Assembly (NCBI GenBank): GCA_015350385.1
Contig: WNKI01000001.1
Span: 4,366,175 to 4,430,174, forward strand
DNA: 64,000 nt
Direction: 5' to 3'
Source of the DNA: Aculops lycopersici
Taxonomy: Eukaryota > Arthropoda > Arachnida > Trombidiformes > Eriophyidae
Positions within the stretch are counted from its first letter, which is position 1. Every line of letters starts with the position of its first letter. Shown here piece by piece: positions 13,011 through 23,230 of this stretch. The notes under the pieces were generated by a model. It made no database searches and had not been told where the DNA came from. It was given only the letters and a program-made list of their open reading frames with translations. The translations under genes were made by a program, and so were the position numbers.

Positions 13011-16000
13011 GCCGTCGTCGTCGTTTTGTTTTTTGGACCAGAGAACAAACGACTTCTAGGAAGGAACAAATAGATGCCAGTTGCTGGGAGTAAATTGAAA
13101 CACAAAAGACCCCAATCTCAACTGACTGAATTATTATCTCGGCGACGGTAAAATCGGTGACAACTACTACTAATGATAAATAGAATAATAAGACAATATT
13201 ATAACAAGCGCTAATAATACGACGTCCAGTTACTGAAGAGAAACAGATTAAGTCATTTTAAAGCTTAAAATGCCAACTATAAGGATGATTTTTTAGGCGG
13301 AAAAGTGCCCCAGTCGCTAGTTCACTTTTCTAGAAATTTTAAACCTTAAATTTATTTCCTCCCACTCTCTTCAACTCTTAATAAATCGCTCAAACTTTCC
13401 CCTTACAAATCTCTCTGTCTAGACTCATCGACTCGCTGAACCTTTACCTCCCCGAGCTTCCGAGTTCATCAACATCATTCCCGCTAAGACACTTACTAAA
13501 AGTAAGTGTTAATAATCTCTCTGTCTCTTTACCTACTAGTGTCTTACAATGAAGCCACTGGCAAGGCGACAAATGAACATGCAGCAATACATACAGTTAT
13601 ATAATTCAGCAGACAATTTGTTAGCTACACGCGCCGGCCGCTCAGCTGGCACTAACTTCTCCCCACCGCCAGCTGGCCGCTTTGGCAAGCCAGTTCTGTT
13701 TAGACTACCTGGCTGGATGGCTGACTCAATTGCAGGGGTCAATGGGGAAATTGCGCAAGCAGCATCTAGCCAGTCAATTGGCTGTCTGGCTGGCTGAAGT
13801 TGCGGTGGTTATGGTGGTGGCAGTAACTTGTACAATGTTCAGGAGTTCCACTGCCGTGTCCATGCTTCCGAGTTGCTTTAGTTACCGGTTGGTCGGCTGG
13901 AGGCGAGCGCGGGAGTTGCGTTTGTGCACTACCACTCTCGAGCTGCCGCGAGACACGCCCACTCAAGAGACGTGGTACCCCTGGTGAGAGATACAGTAGA
14001 GTTCACCACCACGCCTCCCCACTAATCGGGATCGGACAGTTGGTATGCGAAGCCGAGGAAAGTAGCCAGCAGCGACAACGCCGTCGCCGCCGCCGCCGCC
14101 GCTGCTCCTGTTGCCGGCCGGCAGGCTGGCTAGCCAGGCCAGCTGTTGTGCTGCCACGCTCTGCAGCACTCGGTGCTGACCCCTCGGTTTGTGAGCGGCG
14201 CGTCGCGTAACAGCGTAACGAAAGAAGGGGAAAAATTGTGGAAAACGTTGAACTAAAGACTGAGAAAGAGACACAGAGATGCGCATTCCGTTTCGGCGCA
14301 GCTACCATTTCATTTTCCTTTTTTCGCTTTTCGGATCCAACTTTTCCATTCGCTGTCCTGCTCTTGTTTCTAGCGGCAGGCGCCAGTTCGCCGCCACCAA
14401 GCGGCTCGCCGATCTATCGGCCATTCGTTCGTTTTGCCAGTTGGCTGGCTGGCCGGCAGGTTGGCCGACTCGTTGGTTAGCTAGCTGCTTGGCTAGCTGA
14501 TTGGCCAGAAAAGTCAACGAAGACGACGATTACATCAACAGCAAGAGCAACAATAACATAAGCAGCAACAATCGCAATCGAAAATAAGCTTAAGTTTTGT
14601 TTACAATCTTGTCTTGAATTCATCAAGACAAAATAGTCTGGTGGAAGCAATTAAAATTCTACGAAGCGATTCAAGTCAACAGGTGCCGCTAGGTAGCAAG
14701 ACGAACCTCCTCTCGTCTCAAAATCTCAAGCTCAATTGATCGTCGTCAAGGTGAAGAAAGAAAGCAGAGAGGAGGCTCGCTGAAATGGAAGCCCTCTAAA
14801 AATTAAAAAGAAAAAGTGGCGTCAAGATTCCATCCTAAATCTCGCAATCAAGCAAGCAAGCAAGCAACAAATGGCTTCAACAGTTACAATCGAATCTCTC
14901 ACCGATCGTCCAGTCGTTTGGTCGGCAAGCTACTGATCGAGCGTCCAGCTGTTGAGTTTTTCCTTTCTCCTCCTTAGTCGCTGTCGCTATAATTGTCGTC
15001 GTTGCTTTTTTACATTTGCGCCGGAAGTGACGTCCAATTCAACGCGAAGGTATCAAAATAATGCAAACATTTATGTTACCATAAAGACAACAGGTGAATG
15101 AAGGAAAAGAGTCGCCACTTTTCTCACTTTGATCGTCACTAGAAAAAAAAATAAACGAGTGGAAGAGAACTCTGCCAAGCTGGTCGCCGAGAAAAGCTTC
15201 CGATCTCTGGACTGCAAAGTAAATTTGGTCGGTGGGATTTTCGTTTGTCTTTGTTTTCAAGACCAAAGTTCATCAGCAAAGAAGCAATAGTTAAGTAATT
15301 TGAATTGAATCACACGAAACCAGCGCGCACCTGTTGCATTCGAATCGGAAGATCAGCTCTAATCAATCGCAAGCAACTTCGTCCAGCTCGCTAGCTAAAG
15401 AAGCAAGGCTCATTTAGCTAACATTGATGTCGCCGCCGACACCATCGCCGCCTTGCGTCCCCCTGGCGAGTGAATGAACTCCAATGAGCTTGCGATGCAC
15501 TCAACTGCGCGAATAATGCCAACAAGTCCAACGACAACAACTTTTCTCAACTCAATCTTCGTAAGTCAATTATCAGATTCCAAAATCTGATTGATCTTTT
15601 TGTAAGTAGCATTTTCTTATCTTTACTCTAGAGACTCCACTGTTTTTTGGCCATCGACAAATCGTTAAGCTCGTCGCGTTGGCCTACGAGCTTGCGGCGC
15701 CCTATGCGCCTGCTCATTCTCTCGTCTGGCTAACTAATTCGTCTCATCGTGATCGTTGTAGTAGTAGTCGTAGTAGTAGTCGTAGTCGTCGTCGTCGTCC
15801 CCTTTGATTGACTTTAGTGGCGACGAAAACGAGACTAACAAAGTGTCTCCTCTCTTCATTGCAACTAAAGCGTGTGAATGAAAGTCGTCGTCGTAGTCGC
15901 CGTTGAACGACAACACAAACAAGTGGCCATTGTTGCACTGACCCAATAACTGCCATCGTGCTCTTGGTTCTTGCCGCTAATTCCCCCTCGACCGCCGCTT

Positions 16001-16254
16001 ACCACACTCTAATACGCGGCCACTTGTTGCTCTTGAGTCGACTCCTAGCGACAAAGTCTTCCTTTTCTACTCTAAGGCCCGACGAGAGCTTCACTTCGGG
16101 TTGCCCAAGTCCAGAATTGAAAATGTTGCCAAATCGAGAAGAAAATTTCCTCCTCTTCACGATCTCGACGAGCCCATTGTTATAATTCTCTCAGTCGAGC
16201 ATGTGTCAGTCTGATGTCTTATGTAAGCGATGATTTCTTTTCTCTCGAGAGTCG

Positions 16255-16292
16255 GTGGTTATTATATTATGGATATTATATAATATAACCAC
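16255..16292. repeat. AT-rich inverted repeat
   Basis: GTGGTTATTATATTAT is followed after a few bases by a near-complementary arm ending ATAACCAC. The outer eight bases pair perfectly and the inner TA-rich part pairs with a small shift. It lies about 1 kb upstream of HPS1. Confidence 0.7.
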
Positions 16293-17241
16293 TTGCCTTG
16301 AGTTAGTTGGTCGAGACGAGTTTGGTTTGGTATAGTTTACAAGTTAGTTGGCATCAACTTAACGTTTAATGGACAGAGAAAGAGAGAGACTCATTGAAAC
16401 CCACTGGTCGTCCGGGAAACCAGAATTATCAATCAACACAAACCACCACCAAAATCACGACGAGAAAATTTCGATAACAATACAAAGAAGAGCGCAAACA
16501 ATCGAGCGATAAGTGAGCATCAATCATCAATAATATATTATTTTCATCAATCAACGTCTAGTTTTTTGCTCCTTAGCATAGAGAAGAGCATCAATAGAAA
16601 TTTGCACAAAGAGGGCCAGCCGTCCTCGTCATCATCAACAACAACATATCGGCTTTCATTACACGAGATTGGAGTGCCAAGATGGTGACACAGCAGCGCA
16701 TCGGAGCAAGCAGATGATGACGATAGCTTACTAATCACTTACTCCATCGCTAGTCATCATCATCGTTCCCATCACCATTATTATCGCTCGTCTTTTCAAT
16801 TCATTTACTTAGGCTATTATTATTATTATCATTATTATTAGTAAGCTTTTGTATTTGATGCTTGCAGTTGAGGCGAAAAGACGAGGTCCTAGGCAACAGC
16901 AACAGTGGCATCTGGACGATACTAATACAAACAAGTGACACAAGTCATTCGTAGTTTGGGTACTAGAGGCGCGCGTGCCTCAGTGTCATCTTGTCTGTTT
17001 CTTGTCGCCATTTTTCTAGTTGCTGGCCTAATTATCGACATTGTTATCAATCATTATCATTATCTACTAGCCACTTGCATTTTTTCTCTTGTCTCATCTG
17101 ATACTATTATCATAACACTTTCATTATTATCATCATTAGTAATGTGATTTTTGCATGCTATGCAACGATAAAAAACAATCAATTCAAATCAATCAACAAT
17201 TGAGATTCCACTTTCCAAAGGTGTCTCACCCCAAAGCCACA

Positions 17242-20200
17242 ATGATGAATGCAATACTAGTCTTTGATCCAACAAATGACCTGTTGTTCGTTAAATCAAA
17301 CAGACTATTCAAGAAACGTGTCTACAAATATTCCCGATCTAATGGCCTACTGTCGCCGCCAGCAATTTGCACAACTGTTCCCCATCATCATCATGCAACA
17401 TCATCAAGAAAAATGGCCAATTCAAAGCGTCACAAAATTGGCACGCCACCTACGACATCTAGCGACAGCTCAAGTTTCTCCACTACCTCGTCGAACTCCT
17501 CGTCGTCAATTAATCTGGACAACAGGAAAGAGTTGAACTTTAAGAGATTTGCCAAGCTCAAGAGGCATCGTCGACAACAACAACCTGTTGACAAGAGGAG
17601 AGCGAGAAACTCATTGGCCACTGATATTGATTGTAACGCTAGTGACGATGAGCTTGATGGATCAAAATATAAAAGCAAATCAGCTCAGGTGAATGACAGT
17701 AGAAGATGGGAGGACACGAGCAAGAGTTTTATTGATTGTCTAATGCTCATGTTAACACCTTATGTTGCCTCTCTAAGACTAAGCACGAATCTCTCTTCCT
17801 TCCAAGACAAATTCAAGCAAGAGGATGCAAAAACCTCCAAGGAATCGAGCAAGACTAAGTCGATGTCCAGTGCTAGTACAAGCAACACAATGCAAACCAA
17901 TGACAACCACCTGCTAGAACCTAGGCAGCAAAAGCAAGAGGACAGCGACCTGTTGGCCAAATTCATGAGCTCGATTAATTTGAATCACGAGTGCAGAAAT
18001 TTGGAAAGCAGTAATGAATACGATGGAACTGATATTTGCGATGACCAGAATTTTGCATCAATAAGTAGTGGTCGTGATCAACAGAGTAGAGTGGCACCTG
18101 AAGATTCGGTTTCTAAACTTGAGAATGGCGATTATTGCGAAGACTTTGCACCTAGGAAATTTGCCACCTCCCAGGTACCAATTGATTGTTTAAAAGATTG
18201 TCAAATAGTCTACTGTGAGCTCTATGATTTTATATTTATTTATATGCAAGAGTTAGAATTAGTATCGAGTTTCAAGATGCGATTATTACAGAAGCGTATT
18301 GATATTTTTGCTCGCCTATCTCTATTGCTTTTGGGTCCCTCGTTGAACTCTATTAGATACCATGAGAATCCAGATCAGTCAAATTTTTCGCCGTTGCCTA
18401 TTGTAAATCAGGCAAAAATATTACGCATAGCCTACGATGTTTGGCTAGACCATCAATTTGAATCTCATTTCCTGTTGGAGGCTAACGAGCGCCTTATTCT
18501 AGGCAAACATATTAGAAACTTGACTCGCGAAGCTCTCAAAAAGATATCCATTCAACTTAGATCAGCGGCCCTCCTGCCCACACTAACCACCTCACCTGCC
18601 ACTAGCTTCACCTCGCTCGCAGACGAAAGTGGGTCTACTAGGTCCCGCGGGCAAAGTTTGGCGGCACAATTTCATTCAAATTACTCGAGCGAAACACATA
18701 TGCATGCTATTTTATATTCGGGCGACAAGTTGGTCAGTCAATTTTCCTGTCGCAACAGTCAACCATTGAACGCGGATGATCTCATTTTAATTTTGTTATT
18801 ATTGAAAACCTTCAATCTCCACTATGACAATATAGTCAGCGAGAATCATGACGACGACAACAACGACGATGGCGAGGGGGAAGATTTCATTAGCGCGTCT
18901 TCGTTCCGGGTTCCAGATTATTGCTACAGGTCGCATTATAACGCCGACCGGAACACGCAAAAGATCAAGCCTCTGGCGCCATCTAGCATTGGATCAAAAT
19001 CAGTGCGAACCACCAGGAGCAACAGGTCGCTTGGCGGCTCGTCTCAATCAAATGTAACGACAACAAACTCATTGCCATCAGTGAAACAAGATCATAAGTC
19101 CACTAAAAAGTCCAAGCTTCCAACTCAATTTCCCATATTCCTATCAACAGGTGGCAAATTTCAAGAGAGACTCAGAGTTCCTCATATGATTAGGTTCATA
19201 AAACTAACCCAGGGTGTCACCTTGATTCTGATTAGCGAAATCTCATCAATTTCATATCTATGCCTACAATTACATAGAGTTCTACGTATCTGCCATGAAT
19301 TCACCAGCCGCTCGCCTCAAATTAAGCTCAATCAACTATCCAGGATAAACGATTGTGTTGCCGCCATAAAGACTTACTTCCACAATCCAAGTTTGGAGTT
19401 CAAGTTACGAGCTGGATCTTCGTCGTTGGGAGCTGCAACGAGACCAGCTGACTTGGCGGAAGAAGTAGAGGGTGTCGGCGGAGAGGATGATACCCATTGC
19501 ACCGAAAGTGGGAGAGTTAACGCGCCCACCAGAGGCGTCCTCGGATCAATACTTGGAAAGTACCTGAGTAAGAGCAAGCCCAATGTTGGATCTCAGGTGA
19601 TAGCAAAGCAACAACAACACCAGCAAAGTGGCTATATACACCAATTTAAGAGAATAGAGAATCAATTCTCCAGGTTGAGTTTATTCAACTCGTTGAGTGA
19701 GAATGAGAGACGCCAATGTTGCCAGTTAATTTGCCGGTTGGATGATCTAATAAGCAGCAATTTGCACACCTACATGCGCCAAACGTTCAGCTTACCTGTC
19801 GTCGAACACAAGCGAGAGGCACTATTAACTTGCGTTAGCTCAACGTTACGCGACTCCATCGACACCTTCATCCTACAGCCACAAATTGAGAAACTAAACG
19901 AACCCTGGAACTTGGAGCAGAGACAGGTATTGGATTTGATGGACGAGATTAAGCTGATGGCTCGAATGGAGCTGAGCGATTATTTGGACTACTTGGCCAT
20001 CAAGTCAACGTGCAACCTAACTCTAGGCGCTCCTCTAACACATGACATGCTTGCCATTAGGTCCTTTATTTACGTGGATAGATCAAGGCAGGAGTTTTTG
20101 GCATCGCCAATGCGATCGTCGGGTGGAAAATCGAGTCGCGATTCCCTTCTGGAGGGCGACTTTTTCAGCACACTCTCAAGGGAAATGGATGGCGACGGTG

Positions 20201-21159
20201 ATTCGACCGATTCCGAAGCCGGAAGTAGCTCGTCAACTGGGAACGACAGTCACGAGGACGACAATGACGACTGCAGCTCAACCTCGCCACCCAAGAGCTC
20301 CTCGGATTCGGAGAAACAACAGCAATCGTCGGATGACTCGACGAAATCCTCATCACTATCGAGTGGCAGATCGGTGATTTGCGTCCGCGATCTCAAGCCA
20401 AAAGTTGAGAGTGATAAAAAACCAGCCATTCCGTTGGCCAGAAACAAGACGCTTCCGAGATTCATCGATGACCACAGCAAACCGAAGGCCGGATCCTCTG
20501 GGTCACTAGTGATGACAAACTCATCGTCGGCTGCAACCACCACAAGCGACCTGCAATTGTCCAGTAACCTGTCGACGGCTCAATGGACTTCCAACGAGCC
20601 GCTGCCAAGTCAATTGAAGGAGGGGAAGCATTTCTCGAGTCTTAGGTCCGAGTTGAATGTTGGCGACTTGGATTATAACCGAGAGTTGAAGCATCAGTCT
20701 GTTTGCGATACAGACACTTTGTTACAAATGCAACAAAAACACCAGCTGCAACCACGACTTGTTGATGAGAAATTGATGAAAGGTTTTAATTGCTTCATTT
20801 ACAATCGACTAGCCCAAGGCCAGACTTCCTACATCTCGTCGTCGTCCTCCTCCTCGTCGACTGCAAGTGATTATGCGGACTCCAATCAAAGGAGTGGACC
20901 TAGAAATTTAAAGGATGACCCAGTGGATAGCCAAGAATACAAGCAACAGGTGGATAGTGCAACCGGATACGTGTACTCCTACTTCCTCTGGTTCAAGCGC
21001 CAAACGGTTCGATCATCAAATTTAGACACCTCCTTAAAAACCCTACCCTGTCTAGTCCCCGAGGTCATCTACTCGCAGTCCCTTTTAGATAGCGACGTCA
21101 TGGTGGATGATGTCGATGCTAATGTTGAGCAGCATAGTCCTTTGCCCAGATTAATTTGA
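17242..21159 (+). CDS. HPS1: HPS1-like BLOC-3 subunit, main exon
   Basis: Likely orthologue of Hermansky-Pudlak syndrome 1 protein. In other animals HPS1 pairs with HPS4 as BLOC-3, the Rab32/38 exchange factor for lysosome-related organelles such as pigment granules. The frame opens at 17155, but I chose the ATG at 17242 because MMNAILVFD matches the start of the family's N-terminal longin domain. Family marks: HAILYSGDKLVSQF (~487), PHMIRFIKLTQGVTLILIS (~650), FIYVDR (~941) and YSYFLWFK (~1244). About 1,305 codons here plus a terminal exon gives nearly twice the ~700 residues of vertebrate HPS1; the excess is Ser/Asp/Asn-rich insertions. The frame ends at 21159 without the conserved C-terminus, which lies at 21.7-22.0 kb, so an intron near 21.1-21.7 kb is inferred. 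No consensus donor is visible. The last part of this frame may therefore be intronic. Confidence 0.85.
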   Translation: MMNAILVFDPTNDLLFVKSNRLFKKRVYKYSRSNGLLSPPAICTTVPHHHHATSSRKMANSKRHKIGTPPTTSSDSSSFSTTSSNSSSSINLDNRKELNFKRFAKLKRHRRQQQPVDKRRARNSLATDIDCNASDDELDGSKYKSKSAQVNDSRRWEDTSKSFIDCLMLMLTPYVASLRLSTNLSSFQDKFKQEDAKTSKESSKTKSMSSASTSNTMQTNDNHLLEPRQQKQEDSDLLAKFMSSINLNHECRNLESSNEYDGTDICDDQNFASISSGRDQQSRVAPEDSVSKLENGDYCEDFAPRKFATSQVPIDCLKDCQIVYCELYDFIFIYMQELELVSSFKMRLLQKRIDIFARLSLLLLGPSLNSIRYHENPDQSNFSPLPIVNQAKILRIAYDVWLDHQFESHFLLEANERLILGKHIRNLTREALKKISIQLRSAALLPTLTTSPATSFTSLADESGSTRSRGQSLAAQFHSNYSSETHMHAILYSGDKLVSQFSCRNSQPLNADDLILILLLLKTFNLHYDNIVSENHDDDNNDDGEGEDFISASSFRVPDYCYRSHYNADRNTQKIKPLAPSSIGSKSVRTTRSNRSLGGSSQSNVTTTNSLPSVKQDHKSTKKSKLPTQFPIFLSTGGKFQERLRVPHMIRFIKLTQGVTLILISEISSISYLCLQLHRVLRICHEFTSRSPQIKLNQLSRINDCVAAIKTYFHNPSLEFKLRAGSSSLGAATRPADLAEEVEGVGGEDDTHCTESGRVNAPTRGVLGSILGKYLSKSKPNVGSQVIAKQQQHQQSGYIHQFKRIENQFSRLSLFNSLSENERRQCCQLICRLDDLISSNLHTYMRQTFSLPVVEHKREALLTCVSSTLRDSIDTFILQPQIEKLNEPWNLEQRQVLDLMDEIKLMARMELSDYLDYLAIKSTCNLTLGAPLTHDMLAIRSFIYVDRSRQEFLASPMRSSGGKSSRDSLLEGDFFSTLSREMDGDGDSTDSEAGSSSSTGNDSHEDDNDDCSSTSPPKSSSDSEKQQQSSDDSTKSSSLSSGRSVICVRDLKPKVESDKKPAIPLARNKTLPRFIDDHSKPKAGSSGSLVMTNSSSAATTTSDLQLSSNLSTAQWTSNEPLPSQLKEGKHFSSLRSELNVGDLDYNRELKHQSVCDTDTLLQMQQKHQLQPRLVDEKLMKGFNCFIYNRLAQGQTSYISSSSSSSSTASDYADSNQRSGPRNLKDDPVDSQEYKQQVDSATGYVYSYFLWFKRQTVRSSNLDTSLKTLPCLVPEVIYSQSLLDSDVMVDDVDANVEQHSPLPRLI

Positions 21160-21724
21160 CAACATTAGTAATAGTAGTAGATTTTACAATCCAATCAATC
21201 CCCGAATTTACATTAGAGATATTCGAATATACTAAGACAAAACATGAATCTAACTGTTTCACCACCACCATCACCACTACTACTGCTATATCCAACATAC
21301 TTATTCCTCTTTACACAAAAATTTACCTGAGAAAAGGACGGCGCCATTGTACGCCCAAATGAGCAAAGGAGACGCCAAGTCGCTAAGAGATTAAAAGAAA
21401 ACTACCACTCACTTCCCTCTGTGACTTGTGACGACTTTTTTGGTACATTTTCGCGCGATTTATTTGATTACTCGAATTGTGATCGTGAAGAGTCGAAGAG
21501 TGAGAGGGGCAGGGGAATAGGAAGAGGGAACAATAAGCGAAAAGTGGAAATCTCGTGCCAAGTCAGCGAGTTTAGTGGTCGCCGAGGGAATAGGAAAATT
21601 GTACGCCGGAAGTTGACTAAAGTTCGCGAGGAGGAAATTGAACCGAGTGACTCGATTTTAAATCAAAACAAAGTGATCATATCAAATGGATTGAATCTAA
21701 GCTTTAATAACTCACTTATTGCAG

Positions 21725-22014
21725 ATGCAGGGGAGACGGAAGATTTCGACTTGTTCAAGAGACGACACCAATCCAGAGCAACTCTCAGGTTTGGCCTCCA
21801 GGAAACGGCCAGCTCGACAGGTAGGAAATCCGGATTCAATAATGATAGGATGCAAACAGGCCGTTCCGACACAACGTCAGACGACCAACCTTTGCGTTGC
21901 TATGAGCTCTTTTGTATGCACCAATCAAGTTTGCTAATCCACAGGAATCAGCCTCTAGTTGAGGCCGAGCGGTTGGCCCGCCGACTTGGCCATTTACTTG
22001 GTGACACAAGTTAA
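21725..22014 (+). CDS. HPS1: HPS1-like C-terminal exon
   Basis: This frame encodes RCYELFCMHQSSL followed by AERLARRLGHLL, which matches the last ~40 residues of HPS1 (family pattern RCYELLALHL...QLARRLW). It starts after a good acceptor, a pyrimidine-rich tract ending TTATTGCAG at 21724 (phase 1). The frame is open further left to about 21421, so the true acceptor could lie upstream. The partner donor near 21.1 kb is not clear; the only phase-matched GT I found (after 21136) is weak. Confidence 0.7.
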
Positions 22015-22336
22015 AATTTCTAGACATTAATCACATCATTAAATGAGCACAAAAATCATCAATCTATTTCAAAAATTTGCATCAATCTATTTGATAAAAG
22101 GGGGTGCGGAGGGCTCGTATGCCGAACTCTATTTTTCTCAAGTTTTTTATGTAAAAGATCCACCCATAATGTGCATCTGTACGAAGAATAGTAAAGTCGT
22201 TGATTGCTGAGACTTGATATCTCAAATAACCTTCTAAAAGTCTATCTAAGCTTTGGCTGCCGAGGGAGAAATATGATGTATGGCTGCAAAATCTCAGTTG
22301 AAAGCAATCAAAAATCAAGTATCCAGATGAGTTGAG

Positions 22337-23130
22337 CAGAATTAAGAAGATTTGGTGTAAAAATTTTATTTGGCTCAAAAGTTATCCCCTTTTAGGTAAT
22401 ACTGAGGCCTCAAAAGAAAATTAAGCTTATTTCCGGAACCATGCATCCTATCGACCCGAAAGAGGGTTCGCCATCTTAGGTGTATACCCCTGCAGAAGTG
22501 TGCAACTAAAGGTATCTACTCCCTTTTGTGGTACCCGTCAGGGTCCGCCGACCACCTAGCGACGTGCGTCCGATTGCTACAGGTTGAGAAAGACTAGTGC
22601 TGCAAAAAGCGGTTGAAATTGAATCTACAAGTTGCCCGGATGGAGGCAAACAAAAACCAATTTAGGGTCATCAATATTGCAGAAGATATACACGATTGCA
22701 AGCATCTAAGGCAACCGGATGCTCAGAATCCAACTTCTGAGTCGTTTGCAGTGTTTATTTTTCATCTAGCTATCATAACTTCGGAATTAGAGATGACTTT
22801 CAGAAGCGGTTTTTTTCGTTAAGTTCAGCTCAATTCGGTGGATTGATTCAATCCACACTGTGCTGCGTTATCATTTGTGAAAAAGGAGCATCCGGATTCA
22901 CGGCGCTATGTGGTCAGGGTGCCCCAGGGCGACCCAGACGCGCAGTGGATACCCAAATTTGCACAATTCTACTCAAAGTTGCACCTATGACGGTGAACCT
23001 TCGTCCGAGTCTGTGGGGTGCAGTGTTCCGGAAATAAGCCCAACTCTCTTCTAAGGCCTCAGTATCACCTTAAAGGGTATAACTCCTGAGCCAAGCATTA
23101 TTTTTGCACCATGTTTCCTCTGGGATTCTG
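22337..23130. mobile_element. Foldback/MITE-like element, long inverted arms
   Basis: The left arm (22337-22578) and right arm (22887-23130) are imperfect inverted copies of about 240 bp. The best block is 22364-22440 against 23020-23097. Both arms, read inward, share GGCTCA, GTTAT, GATACTGAGGCCT (left arm AATACTGAGGCCT), TTATTTCCGGAAC, GGTTC-CC, TAGGTG and GACCAC-TAGCG. The 308-bp middle has no transposase-like frame. This arrangement is typical of non-autonomous foldback or MITE elements. Exact ends and target duplications are not resolvable by eye; weak similarity extends outward to about 22280 and 23185. It lies between the convergent HPS1 and I29-module genes. Confidence 0.65.
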
Positions 23131-23199
23131 TACACATAGCGGTAAAATTTATTTTCATGTTGTCGATTGAAATATAATTGAAAATGATCAATGCTTGTA

Positions 23200-23205
23200 T
23201 TTATT
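23200..23205 (-). other. Polyadenylation signal of I29-module gene
   Basis: TTTATT on the + strand is AATAAA on the minus strand, 26 bases past the TGA stop of the gene that ends at 23231. Confidence 0.6.
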
Positions 23206-23230
23206 CGATTCTCATTATGCAGTTTACTAA

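Larger units (their letters stand above)
1..17241. other. 17-kb gene-free region, low complexity
   Basis: I find no exon that I can support here. The open frames are short, have arbitrary composition (runs of Ser, Leu, Arg or Gln from microsatellites), overlap on both strands and match no family I know. The DNA is dense in trinucleotide repeats, GCTAGC/CCAGC-type words, and the 10-mer CAACAAGTGG or its complement (about 13 exact copies before 16.1 kb). It could be a large intergenic or intronic regulatory region of a gene to the left, plus the upstream region of HPS1. Single small exons or non-coding RNA genes cannot be excluded by eye. Confidence 0.6.
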
